Below are positions 51,916 to 60,076 of a stretch of DNA of 64,000 nucleotides, piece after piece. The DNA is taken from assembly GCA_035473395.1 (NCBI GenBank), contig DATIOF010000088.1, positions 1-64,000 of the forward strand, in the 5' to 3' direction. Made by a program: the position numbers and the translations under genes. This DNA comes from AC-32 sp035473395 (GTDB lineage Bacteria; Actinomycetota; Thermoleophilia; Gaiellales; Gaiellaceae). Under the pieces are notes generated by a model. It made no database searches and was not told the origin of the DNA. It worked only from the letters and a program-made list of their open reading frames with translations. Position 1 is the stretch's first letter. Every line of letters starts with the position of its first letter.

Positions 51916-53564
51916 GTCGCCGCGATCGCCTCGGCCCCGCTGCGCTCGCGTGAGCGTGCGAAGGCCGCGCCGACGAAGTCGCGGAAGAGCGGAGCCGGCC
52001 GGGTCGGGCGCGACTTGAACTCGGGGTGGAACTGGCTGGCGACAAACCACGGGTGATCGCGCAGCTCGACGATCTCGACGAGCCGTCCCGCCTGGAACGT
52101 GCCCGAGACGACCAGCCCGGCGTCGACGAGCTGCTGCCGGTACTGGTTGTTCACCTCGTAGCGATGCCGGTGCCGCTCGTGGACGACCAGCTCGTTGTAG
52201 GCCGCGAGCGCCTGCGTGCCCTCGGCGAGCTCGACCGCCTGGGCGCCGAGGCGCATCGTGCCGCCGAGGTCCTCGATCTCCTTCTGCTCGGGAAGCAGGT
52301 CGATCACCGGAAAGGGCGTCTCGGGATCCATCTCGGTCGAGTTGGCGCCGTCGAGCCCGACCACGTGCCGCGCGAACTCGCTGACGGCGACGTGCATCCC
52401 GAGACAGATGCCGAGGTACGGGATGTCCCGTTCGCGCGCGACGCGGCAGGCGAGGATCTTGCCCTCCCAGCCGCGCGAGCCGAAGCCGCCCGGGACGAGC
52501 ACGCCGTCTGCGGACTCGAGCTCGGCCTGCGCCTCCTCGAGCGACATCCCCTCCGCGTCGAACCAGCGCACCCGCACCGAGCACCCGTGGTGGACGCCCG
52601 CGTGCTTGAGCGCTTCGTGCACCGACAGGTAGGCGTCCTGCAGCTTGACGTACTTGCCGACGAGCGCGATCTCGACCTCACCGGCGCGCGCGGCGCGGAT
52701 TCGCTCGGTCAGCTCGAGCCACTCACCGAGCTCGGCCTCGCGCTCGGGCAGGCCGAGCTTCTCGCAGACCAGCCGGTCGAAGCCTTCGGCCTGCAGCGCC
52801 GACGGCACCAGGTAGAGGTCGGGCACGTCGTGGTTCGCGATCACCGCGCCGGGGTCGAGGTCGGCGAAGAGGGCGATCTTCTCGCGGATGTCAGTGGAGA
52901 TCGGGTCGCGCGAGCGCGCGACGATGATGTCCGGGTGGACGCCGATCCGGCGCAGCTCGTTGACCGAGTGCTGCGTCGGCTTCGTCTTCAGCTCGCCGGC
53001 CGTCTCGATGAACGGCACCAGCGTGACGTGGACGTAGCAGACGTTCTCGGGCCCGGCCTCGCGCCGGAACTGGCGGATCGCCTCCATGAACGGCAGCGAC
53101 TCGATGTCGCCGACGGTGCCGCCGATCTCGGTCACGACCACGTCGCAGTCGCTGGCGTCGCTCGCGCTCCGGATCCGCTCCTTGATCTCGTTCGTGATGT
53201 GCGGGATCACCTGCACGGTCGAGCCGAGGTACTCGCCCTTGCGCTCCTTGCGAATCACGCGGTCCCAGACCGCGCCGGCGGTGTGGTTCGAGGTCCGCGA
53301 GAGGTTCTCGTCGATGAAGCGCTCGTAGTGGCCGATGTCGAGATCGGTCTCCGCGCCGTCCTCGGTGACGAACACCTCGCCGTGCTGGAACGGGCTCATC
53401 GTGCCCGGGTCGACGTTGATGTACGGGTCGAACTTCTGCACCTGCACCTTCAGCCCGCGCGCCTTCAGCAGGCGGCCGAGCGAGGCGGCGGTGATGCCCT
53501 TGCCGAGCGACGAGACGACGCCGCCCGTGACGAAGACGTACTTCGGCGGCCGCCGGGCCGCCAC
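51912..53564 (-). CDS. pyrG: CTP synthase
   Basis: Amidates UTP to CTP using glutamine. 550 aa. Synthase domain: KYVFVTGGVVSSLGKGITAASLGRLLKARG, DPYINVDPGTMSPFQHGEVFVT, GGTVGDIESLPF. Glutaminase domain: VPGGFGSRGWEGKI, LGICLGMHVAVSEFARHV with the catalytic Cys, and FHPEFKSRP. The residue after GICLGM is His where most enzymes have Gln. GTG overlaps the stop of the upstream fusion gene by one base (TAGTG). Confidence 0.97.
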   Translation of the reverse strand: MAARRPPKYVFVTGGVVSSLGKGITAASLGRLLKARGLKVQVQKFDPYINVDPGTMSPFQHGEVFVTEDGAETDLDIGHYERFIDENLSRTSNHTAGAVWDRVIRKERKGEYLGSTVQVIPHITNEIKERIRSASDASDCDVVVTEIGGTVGDIESLPFMEAIRQFRREAGPENVCYVHVTLVPFIETAGELKTKPTQHSVNELRRIGVHPDIIVARSRDPISTDIREKIALFADLDPGAVIANHDVPDLYLVPSALQAEGFDRLVCEKLGLPEREAELGEWLELTERIRAARAGEVEIALVGKYVKLQDAYLSVHEALKHAGVHHGCSVRVRWFDAEGMSLEEAQAELESADGVLVPGGFGSRGWEGKILACRVARERDIPYLGICLGMHVAVSEFARHVVGLDGANSTEMDPETPFPVIDLLPEQKEIEDLGGTMRLGAQAVELAEGTQALAAYNELVVHERHRHRYEVNNQYRQQLVDAGLVVSGTFQAGRLVEIVELRDHPWFVASQFHPEFKSRPTRPAPLFRDFVGAAFARSRERSGAEAIAAT

Positions 53565-54802
53565 TACGCGCGCCCCAGCCGGTCGAGGCGGGACAGCACG
53601 GGCGTGCGCTCGATCAGGTCGCCGAGCGAACGGGCCTCGCCCGCGGCGGTCAGACCGGCGAGCGCTGCAATCGCAAAGAGTTGACCCCTGGCCGTGAGCT
53701 TGCTCACGGAGCCATAACCTAGCACGGCCCCCAGCGCGTTCGCCCCTGCGTCTCCGAGCATCGTCATCTCGCGGAGATCGTAGGGAGCGAGCAGGACGGC
53801 GATCGGGCCGTAGCTCTTCGCGGGTCCGCGGACGAGCGCCGCGCCGGCGAGGAACGCCTTCAGCGCCCGGCCCGGACGGGTGTCGAGCTGGTTCAGCACG
53901 TTCGCGGCGAGCGCGACGAGGGTCGCCTTGCGCAGCGAGCGCGTCGTCGCGAGGGCGACCAGCGGGATCCCGACGGCCTTGGCGACGCCAGTGGTCGAGC
54001 CCTTCGCGAGGTGCGCTCGGAAGCCGCGCTCGGGACCGCTCCAGAGGTCGTCGGCGAGGCCGAGCAGCGTGATCCCGGCGACGCCGAGGCGCACACGCGC
54101 CGGTGCCTTGCTGCCGCCGAGGGCCACAAGTGCGCCGACGAGCGGGAGGCGCAGCCCACGGTGGTTGACCGCCGTCGGCCCGCAGGCGAGCACCGCGTCG
54201 AGCAGCTGCCGGGCCCGGTGGGCGAAGCCGCCCGCGTCACGGGCGGTCGCACGGTGTCGCAGGGGCAGCTCGCGCTCTTCCACCCGCAGGCCCGCACGGA
54301 CTGCGTCGATCGTCATCCGCACCTCGCAGCCGAAGCCCGGCGCGAGCGGGAAGCAGACGTCGCGGGCGGCCTGCGAGAGCGCGCGCTGGCCCGAGAGCGG
54401 CTCGCGCGCCTCGAACCCGCTCAGACCACGGACGAGCATGCGGGCGGCACGCTTGGCAACTCCGAAGCCGCCTCCCTGCCGTTCCGCAAAGTCCGCGATC
54501 GCGAGATCCGCCCCGTCGAGCAGCGGCGCGAGGTCGCCTTCGAGGTCTGCGTCGCAGAGGAGCAGCGCTCCGGGCGGCGCCTCGCGCTCGGCCAGCGTCA
54601 GGGCCTGACCCTTCCCCAGCCGCGGCAGCCGGACGACCCGCGCACCAGCTCGCCCCGCCGCCGCGGCAGTCGAGTCGCGGGAGCCGTCATCGGCGACGAC
54701 GACCTCCGCCTCCGGAAACGCGCGCCGCAGCGCCTCGACCGTCTGCCCGATCCGCGCCTCCTCGTCCCGCGCGGCGATCAGGACGACGAGCGGCTCAGCC
54801 AC
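53564..54802 (-). CDS. GT2 glycosyltransferase fused to a MraY/WecA-like domain
   Basis: 412 aa. Residues 1-205 form a GT-A glycosyltransferase: VLIAARDEEARIGQTVEALRRAFP, DDGSRDST, LLLCDADLEGD, then a helical stretch. Residues about 215-400 resemble polyprenyl-phosphate sugar-phosphate transferases (GT4): hydrophobic helices, LLGLADD, VLNQLDTRPGRALKAFL, MLGDAGANALGAVLGY. A fusion of both in one frame is unusual. Located between mctB and pyrG, so it interrupts the mycobacterial-type order. ATG overlaps the mctB end by 8 bases. Substrates unknown. Confidence 0.78.
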   Translation of the reverse strand: MAEPLVVLIAARDEEARIGQTVEALRRAFPEAEVVVADDGSRDSTAAAAGRAGARVVRLPRLGKGQALTLAEREAPPGALLLCDADLEGDLAPLLDGADLAIADFAERQGGGFGVAKRAARMLVRGLSGFEAREPLSGQRALSQAARDVCFPLAPGFGCEVRMTIDAVRAGLRVEERELPLRHRATARDAGGFAHRARQLLDAVLACGPTAVNHRGLRLPLVGALVALGGSKAPARVRLGVAGITLLGLADDLWSGPERGFRAHLAKGSTTGVAKAVGIPLVALATTRSLRKATLVALAANVLNQLDTRPGRALKAFLAGAALVRGPAKSYGPIAVLLAPYDLREMTMLGDAGANALGAVLGYGSVSKLTARGQLFAIAALAGLTAAGEARSLGDLIERTPVLSRLDRLGRA

Positions 54803-55691
54803 CCGCAGTAGCGGCTGTGGCCGGCAGCGGCGGCAAGGCTCCGTCCGAGGCCGAGTCCTTGACGCCGTAATGGCCTGCGGGCTGCCCGGCGAGCAGCAGC
54901 ATCAGGGCGAGCCGTCCGACCGACGTGTCCACGTCGTCCACGGTCGAGAGACCCGCCTGCCGGTAGACCGCCGTAGCCGAATCGGCCGCGTCCGTCTGCT
55001 CGGCGCCGACGGCAGGTACGCCGTTGGACCCGAGGCCTTCGTACAGCCCGAGCAGGAACTTCGTCGTCCCGCCGTGTTGTGGGGCGACGGTGCGCACCAC
55101 GACCACGCCGTCCGCCGGCATCTTGTTGCCCCCGTGCTGCTCCTCGACGAGGGACGCACCGTTGGCAAGCGAGTCGAGCAGCGGCGTGTCGCCGCCGACC
55201 ACGAGCTCCTGACCGAGTGACTGGCCCAGGCGCTCCAGGTTCGCCTTGCCCCGCAGCCCCCTCGCCGCCGGCTGGCCTTTGAGCGCGGTCTCGAACTGCT
55301 TGACGTCGATCGGCACCTTCAGCGCCCGCAGACGCACCTGCTGCGCGCCCGCGTCGGTCAGGGCCTGGGTGACCGACGAGCGGGTGCCACGGTCGACCGA
55401 GCCGACGAAGACCACGGCGACCTGCTTGCCCTTCAGCCGGTTGTGCGCGAGCGTCGGGTACGTCTCGTTGATGAAGGTCTGGGCAGCCACGCGCTCGCGC
55501 GCCCGGTCGGCCGACTGGGTTGACCTGTTGTCGAGGCGGCGCTGCAGGCTCGCGACTTCGTCCTGCAGGAATTTCGTCTTCGCGCTGTCGACGACGCCGC
55601 TGTCGGAGATGCCGACGCCGACCAGGATCCCGATGATCAGCGCGAGGAAGACGGCCGCCAGCGAGGCGACGTGGTAGCGGAGGTCGAACAT
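54795..55691 (-). CDS. mctB: MctB/DUF3186-type membrane-anchored protein
   Basis: 298 aa. FDLRYHVASLAAVFLALIIGILVGVGI gives an N-terminal membrane anchor (about 8-30), followed by a coiled coil (about 40-65) and a large extracytoplasmic or cytoplasmic soluble part with GADLL-like turns. In M. tuberculosis the homolog (Rv1698, MctB) lies beside steA, recN and pyrG exactly as here and has been called a copper outer membrane or a SteB-type septal protein. ATG follows the micro-ORF stop with a one-base overlap (TGATG). Confidence 0.85.
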   Translation of the reverse strand: MFDLRYHVASLAAVFLALIIGILVGVGISDSGVVDSAKTKFLQDEVASLQRRLDNRSTQSADRARERVAAQTFINETYPTLAHNRLKGKQVAVVFVGSVDRGTRSSVTQALTDAGAQQVRLRALKVPIDVKQFETALKGQPAARGLRGKANLERLGQSLGQELVVGGDTPLLDSLANGASLVEEQHGGNKMPADGVVVVRTVAPQHGGTTKFLLGLYEGLGSNGVPAVGAEQTDAADSATAVYRQAGLSTVDDVDTSVGRLALMLLLAGQPAGHYGVKDSASDGALPPLPATAATAGG

Positions 55692-55855
55692 CAGTGCCCT
55701 TTCAGGTAGTGCCGTCCACCCTCTGGGTCGCGAGCACCAAGCCAGGGGCCGCACTCGTCCGCAGCCGAGGCTGACTGCCTCGGCAAGGGCGAGGGTGGTT
55801 CCTGGCGCAGCGTGATCGCGGGCCAGAGGCGGACATGTGCTGCCTGGAAGGGCAC
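55691..55855 (-). CDS. Candidate 54-residue protein encoded by palindromic repeat copy 1
   Basis: GTG at 55855 overlaps the SRPBCC stop by one base (TAGTG), and TGA overlaps the mctB ATG by one base (TGATG). The product is Pro/Arg-rich (WPAI, RQEP, SPL, GPWLGARDPEGG, ending in KGH) with no signal or membrane segment. 36 of 54 residues match the protein at 62425-62592 without gaps, and third codon positions differ slightly more than the others. The stop/start style is that of the flanking genes. The same bases also form a long hairpin, so a non-coding element remains possible. Confidence 0.5.
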   Translation of the reverse strand: MPFQAAHVRLWPAITLRQEPPSPLPRQSASAADECGPWLGARDPEGGRHYLKGH

Positions 55856-55857
55856 TA
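55692..55857 (-). repeat. Self-complementary repeat, copy 1
   Basis: 166-base element filling the whole gap between the SRPBCC stop and the mctB start. It folds almost end to end: GTGCCCTT pairs with AAGGGCAC at the tips, then CAGG/CCTG, GTCC..CCTCTGG with CCAGAGG..GGAC, CCAGG/CCTGG and a perfect GCCGAGGC/GCCTCGGC apical hairpin. Copy 2 at 62429-62594 has the same length and layout, with paired changes in the arms. Confidence 0.85.
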
Positions 55858-56277
55858 GAGCTCGGCGGCAGTCTGGCACAGGGCGTAGAGGCGATTGAGC
55901 GCGGTCCGCGGGAACGAACGGCGCAGTCCGACTAGGAACGGCCCGCTGACCGTCAGCTCGACGTTCGTGTGATGGTTGCCTGCGTCCTCGAGCGCGATCT
56001 CGACATCCAGGCGCTCGGTGGTCATGTACCAGGTGGCGCGCATCGGCGGCTCGACCTCGATCACTTGCAGCATGGACTCGGAGGCGGGCCGGCGCAGCAG
56101 CGAGGGCCGCATCGGGGCGTGCAGCTTCCAGCGCGCGCCGGGGGCAAGGCCGCGGCGGTCGGGCGTGACGGCGGCGACCCCAGGCCACCAGTCGGACAGA
56201 TGCCGTGGCTCGGCCAGGAAGAGCCAGACGTCCTCCAGCGGGGCGAGGAGCTCCTTGCGGGCGGTGTAGCTCGGCAT
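55855..56277 (-). CDS. SRPBCC (START-like) superfamily protein
   Basis: 140 aa small lipid- or ligand-binding fold, sometimes called polyketide cyclase/dehydrase. TARKELLAPLEDVWLFLAEPRHLSDWWPGVAAVTP is the typical start with the helix-grip region, then WYMTTERLDVEIALED and a long C-terminal helix. Ligand unknown. ATG 12 bases after the steA stop. Present in the recN-steA-mctB chain, where its position is not part of the mycobacterial order I know. Confidence 0.82.
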   Translation of the reverse strand: MPSYTARKELLAPLEDVWLFLAEPRHLSDWWPGVAAVTPDRRGLAPGARWKLHAPMRPSLLRRPASESMLQVIEVEPPMRATWYMTTERLDVEIALEDAGNHHTNVELTVSGPFLVGLRRSFPRTALNRLYALCQTAAEL

Positions 56278-56289
56278 GGCGGCTCGACG

Positions 56290-57423
56290 CTACCCGAGGC
56301 CGAGCAGGTCACGGATCCGCTGGCTGAGCAGTCCGATGAAGTGCCGCAGGCCGGGCGAGGCGACGATCGCCACCACGACCGCCCCGAGCCCGGCGGCGGC
56401 GAACAGGATCAGCGGCCAGAGCCCGACCTGGCGGCTGACCAGGCGGGAGACGCCCTTCGCGTCGATCAGGATCTCCCCCACCTTGAGCCGCGTGACGAAC
56501 GTCGAGGACATGCCCGCGCGGTCGCGCTCGAGGAACTCGGTCAGGTTGAAGTGCGTGCCGACGGCGACGATCAGCTCGGCGCCCTTCTCGAAGGCGAGCA
56601 GCAGCGCAATGTCCTCGCTGATCCCGGGCGCCGAGACCGACGAGTACCGCAAGCCGAGCCGCTCGAGCCGCGGCGCGCCGGGCGCTTCGCCGTCACGGTA
56701 CGCGTGAACCATCAGCTCAGCTCCGCAGCGCAGGGCGCCGTCGGAGACCGAGTCCATGTCGCCGACGATCACGTTCGGCGTCATCCCGCCTGCCAGCAGC
56801 GCGTCGGCGCCACCGTCGACGCCGATGAGCACCGGCTTGAAGTCCCGCACGTAGGGCCGGACGATCGCGAGATCGCGCTTGTAGCCCGGGCCGCGCGCGA
56901 CGACGAGCGCGTGCCGGTCGCGGAAGCGCGTCTCGAGCGCTGGAAACTCGACGCCCTCGGCGAGCAGCCGCCCCTCGTCGAGCAGGTAGCGGAGCGTGTT
57001 CTCCGCGAAGCCCTCGAGCGCCTCGGTCACCCGGCCCTGCTGCTCGGCCAGCGCCCGGGCGAGCTCTTCGGCCTCGAGCGTCCGCCCGTTCACCAGGCAG
57101 CTGCCGTTCCGGAAGACGCTGGCGCCGCGAACGCTGACGTCCTCCCCGTCGCTGAGCTCGTCGAACAGCGGCGCACCGGGCGCGTCGATCAGCCGAACAC
57201 CGCCTCGCACGAGCAGGAGCGGCCCCGGGTTCGGGAAGCGCCCGGTCTGGGAGCGCGCGACATTCACGACCACGCGCACGCCGGACTCGAGCAGCTCTTC
57301 GGCCGAGACGCGGTCGATGTCCTGGTGGTCGATGATCGCGACGTCGCCCGGCCCGAGACGGCCGACGAGGTTCTTGGTGCGGCGGCCGAGGCGCGCCCGG
57401 CCAGTGAACTCGACGAAGCTCAT
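56290..57423 (-). CDS. steA: SteA-like cytokinetic protein
   Basis: 377 aa. Homolog of mycobacterial Rv1697/SteA, which with SteB controls septal cell-wall hydrolases. The N-terminal part (AIIDHQDIDRVSAEELLESGVRVVVNVA) and the thiamine pyrophosphokinase-like part (VLIGVDGGADALLAGGMTPNVIVGDMDSVSDGAL) are followed by one C-terminal membrane helix (about 340-362). ATG overlaps the recN stop as ATGA. Expected to sit at the septal membrane. Confidence 0.92.
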   Translation of the reverse strand: MSFVEFTGRARLGRRTKNLVGRLGPGDVAIIDHQDIDRVSAEELLESGVRVVVNVARSQTGRFPNPGPLLLVRGGVRLIDAPGAPLFDELSDGEDVSVRGASVFRNGSCLVNGRTLEAEELARALAEQQGRVTEALEGFAENTLRYLLDEGRLLAEGVEFPALETRFRDRHALVVARGPGYKRDLAIVRPYVRDFKPVLIGVDGGADALLAGGMTPNVIVGDMDSVSDGALRCGAELMVHAYRDGEAPGAPRLERLGLRYSSVSAPGISEDIALLLAFEKGAELIVAVGTHFNLTEFLERDRAGMSSTFVTRLKVGEILIDAKGVSRLVSRQVGLWPLILFAAAGLGAVVVAIVASPGLRHFIGLLSQRIRDLLGLG

Positions 57424-59054
57424 CGTTCCTGCTGGACGGCCGCGATGAACTGCTCGCCGCCGAGCATCCGCTGCAGCTCCTCGCGCCGCTCGTCGTCGCC
57501 GAGCTCCGTGATGGTCGTGTGCGTCGGGTCGCCGGGAACCTTCTCGACGCGGAAGTGGCGCTCGGCCAGCGATGCAATTTGCGGCAGGTGCGTGATCGTC
57601 ACGACCTGGGCGCGCTCGGCCAGACGGCGCAGCGTCTCGCCGACGGCGTGCGCGGTCTCGCCTCCGATGCCGGCGTCGATCTCGTCGAAGACCATCGTCT
57701 CCCCGCCGCCGACCGCTGCGATCGCGAGCGCGATCCGCGAGAGCTCGCCGCCGGAGGCCGTCTCGGCAACTGGGGCGAACGGGAGCCCTTCGTTTGGCCG
57801 GATCAGGAACGAGACCTCGTCGGCTCCGCCAGCTGACGGCTCGCGCTCGCGCAGCTCGACGCGGAACTCGCCCTCGCCGAGGCCGATCCCCCGTAGCTCC
57901 TTGGCAACCGCTGCCGCGAACGGCTCGGCCGCTGCTCGGCGGGCGGTGCGCAGCTCGTCGGCGAGACCGGCGACCTTGGCCTCCGCCTCGGCAAGCGCCT
58001 GCGCAGCGGCGGCGGCAGGGTCGGTCCCGCCCTCCAGCGCCCCGAGCTCGGCTCGCGCCTCGGCCGCCCGCGCCAGCAGCTCCTCGTAGCGCTCGCAGCG
58101 GAAGCGACGCCTCGTCTCGGCAATCCGGTCGAGCTCCGACTCGATCTGCTCGAGCCGGTCCGGCTCGGCCTCGAGCGAGGCGAGGAAGGCGCGGAGCTCC
58201 GAAGCCGTCTCGCGCAGCCGCAGCTCGACGTCGCGTAGCTCGTTCCCGGCCCGCTCGAGCTCCGGGGCGAGCCGCTCGAGCGGCGCGATCGCCCGCTCGG
58301 CGTGTGCGACGAGGCCCGAAGCGCCCTCGCCGTCCTCAGGCGCGAGCGACTCACCGGCCGCGGCGACGCCTTCCGCAAGCTCGGTGACGTGGCGAAGCCG
58401 CTCGCGCTCGGCGCGGAGGCTCGTTTCGGTCCCGGGCTCGAGCCCTTCGGTGTCCTCGACGAGCGCCCGCAGCTCGGCGAGCCGAGCCTCCACCGCAGCC
58501 GCGTCGCGGGTCAGCTCGTCGTGCCGCCGTCGCGCGCCGCCAAGCTCGCGCCAGGCTGCTCGTAGCGCGGCGCGGCGCCTGAGCTGGTCGTCGCCCGCGA
58601 ACCCGTCGAGCAGGTCGAGCTGGTACGCGGGGCGCGCGAGGCGGCGCTGCTCGAACTGCCCCGACATCGCCACGAGCCGTTCGGCCGCGGCAGCCACGTC
58701 CTCGCGTGCGGCGCTCCGGCCCCAGGCGTAGGCGCGTGTGCGGCCGTCCGGGAAGACGCGCCGCGCGAGCACGAGCCCTTCCTCGTCCTCGGGCCGTAGC
58801 TCGGCCAGCGTGGCGGTTTCCTCGTCGTCGAAGAAGCCCGCCGGGGGCTCGAGCTCGACCTCGACATAGGCCTCGTCGCCGTCCGGGCCAACGAGGGCCA
58901 TGTCGCCGCGCGCGCCGAGCAGGAGGCCGATCGCCTGCGCGAGGATCGTCTTGCCGGCGCCGGTCTCGCCGGTGATCGCGTTCAGCCCCGGCGCGAGCAC
59001 GAGCTCGGCCTCGCGGATCAGGACGAGATTCTCGATACGGAGCCGGCGAAGCAC
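57420..59054 (-). CDS. recN: DNA repair protein RecN
   Basis: SMC-like ATPase acting in double-strand break repair. 544 aa. Walker A ITGETGAGKTILAQAIGLLLG near the N-terminus, long coiled coil through the middle, signature FxxATASGGELSRIALAIA-type motif (ETASGGELSRIALAI) and Walker B TMVFDEIDAGIGGETA. GTG start exactly six bases after TAGCAT, so leaderless; no LexA box is visible in the 164-base upstream gap. First gene of the recN-steA-mctB-pyrG chain. Confidence 0.96.
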   Translation of the reverse strand: MLRRLRIENLVLIREAELVLAPGLNAITGETGAGKTILAQAIGLLLGARGDMALVGPDGDEAYVEVELEPPAGFFDDEETATLAELRPEDEEGLVLARRVFPDGRTRAYAWGRSAAREDVAAAAERLVAMSGQFEQRRLARPAYQLDLLDGFAGDDQLRRRAALRAAWRELGGARRRHDELTRDAAAVEARLAELRALVEDTEGLEPGTETSLRAERERLRHVTELAEGVAAAGESLAPEDGEGASGLVAHAERAIAPLERLAPELERAGNELRDVELRLRETASELRAFLASLEAEPDRLEQIESELDRIAETRRRFRCERYEELLARAAEARAELGALEGGTDPAAAAAQALAEAEAKVAGLADELRTARRAAAEPFAAAVAKELRGIGLGEGEFRVELREREPSAGGADEVSFLIRPNEGLPFAPVAETASGGELSRIALAIAAVGGGETMVFDEIDAGIGGETAHAVGETLRRLAERAQVVTITHLPQIASLAERHFRVEKVPGDPTHTTITELGDDERREELQRMLGGEQFIAAVQQER

Positions 59055-59218
59055 GCCTGGATGCTACGTTCGCCGGCCGCGGGCGGCGACCCGCCCAAAC
59101 CGCCACGCCGCGCCGGGTTTATGTTCACGCGCGCCCCCGGGTGGGAGGGGGTTAGGGACGGTACCGGTCCGATGCGCGCGTAGGTGTGACGGGATCGTGC
59201 CGATTGTGTGCCGATCCG
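59055..59218. other. Intergenic region between nadK and recN
   Basis: 164 bases. At its left end the recN -10 TAGCAT (59066-59061) can be seen. The rest is GC-rich with runs such as CGCGCGCCCCCGGG and GGGAGGGGGTTAGGGAC and short palindromes (GGTACCGGTACC-like at about 59160), but no ORF and no clear terminator. It breaks the otherwise gapless tlyA-nadK-recN order, so recN probably starts a new transcript. Confidence 0.5.
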
Positions 59219-60076
59219 TTACTCGGAGACGAACGTCCGCCGGTAGCGGCTTAAGAACGTGCTCTCCGGGAGCGTCGCCAGCAGGCTCCGCTCTTCCGAG
59301 AGCCTCGCCTCGACCTGGGCGCCGGGCACCAGCTCATGCACCTGCTGGCCGTCGGCGAGCACTGTCGCGCTCACGTCGGGCGTGCCGTTGGTGACGGTCA
59401 GCGCGCGGCCGTGCGGCACCACCAGCGGCCGCGCGTGCAGCGAGTGCGGCGCGACGAAGGTGATCGCCATCGCGTCCAGCCCCCACACGAGCACGGGGCC
59501 GCCGTTCGAGAGGTTGTAGGCCGTCGAGCCGGAGGGAGTCGAGCAGATCAACCCGTCGCAGGGCTGCAGGCCGAGGTCCTCGCCTCCGATCGCCCAGCCG
59601 AGCTCGATCATGCGGCCGATCGTCGAGCTGGCCACGACCATGTCGTTGACCGCCAGCCACCGTTCGCCTTCGGCCGCCACCTCCAACGCGGGCAGCTCGA
59701 CCAGCTCGAGCTCGCCGGCGAAGGCGCGGCGAAGACCTTCGTCGATCGAGCCGGCCTCGATCGAAGTGAGGAAGCCGACGCGCCCGAGGTTGACGCCGAG
59801 CACGGGCACGCCGGTGCCGAGGAAGCGCCTCAGCGCCCGCAGCATCGTCCCGTCCCCGCCGAGCACGACCGCGAGGTCCGCCGTCGCGATGTCGGCGCCG
59901 CCGCCGTCGCCGTGCTTGGCGGCCTCCTCTTCCGGCAGCAGCAGCTCGATCTGATCCTCGGCGAGCGCGCGCAGCTGCTCGAGCGCCTCACCGCTCGTCT
60001 CCGGCCGGCCGTGCGTGATCACGGCGACCCGCTTGATCTCAGGCAGTGGCGTCGGCGATCCAGTCTTCGAGCTCAT
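59219..60076 (-). CDS. nadK: NAD kinase
   Basis: Phosphorylates NAD to NADP. 285 aa. GGDGTMLRALR (about 73-83), LGVNLGRVGFLT, NDMVV, GLICSTPSGSTAYNLSNGGPVL and the C-terminal beta sandwich are typical. ATG at 60076 overlaps the tlyA end by 38 bases. tlyA-nadK-recN is the standard actinobacterial order. Confidence 0.96.
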   Translation of the reverse strand: MSSKTGSPTPLPEIKRVAVITHGRPETSGEALEQLRALAEDQIELLLPEEEAAKHGDGGGADIATADLAVVLGGDGTMLRALRRFLGTGVPVLGVNLGRVGFLTSIEAGSIDEGLRRAFAGELELVELPALEVAAEGERWLAVNDMVVASSTIGRMIELGWAIGGEDLGLQPCDGLICSTPSGSTAYNLSNGGPVLVWGLDAMAITFVAPHSLHARPLVVPHGRALTVTNGTPDVSATVLADGQQVHELVPGAQVEARLSEERSLLATLPESTFLSRYRRTFVSE

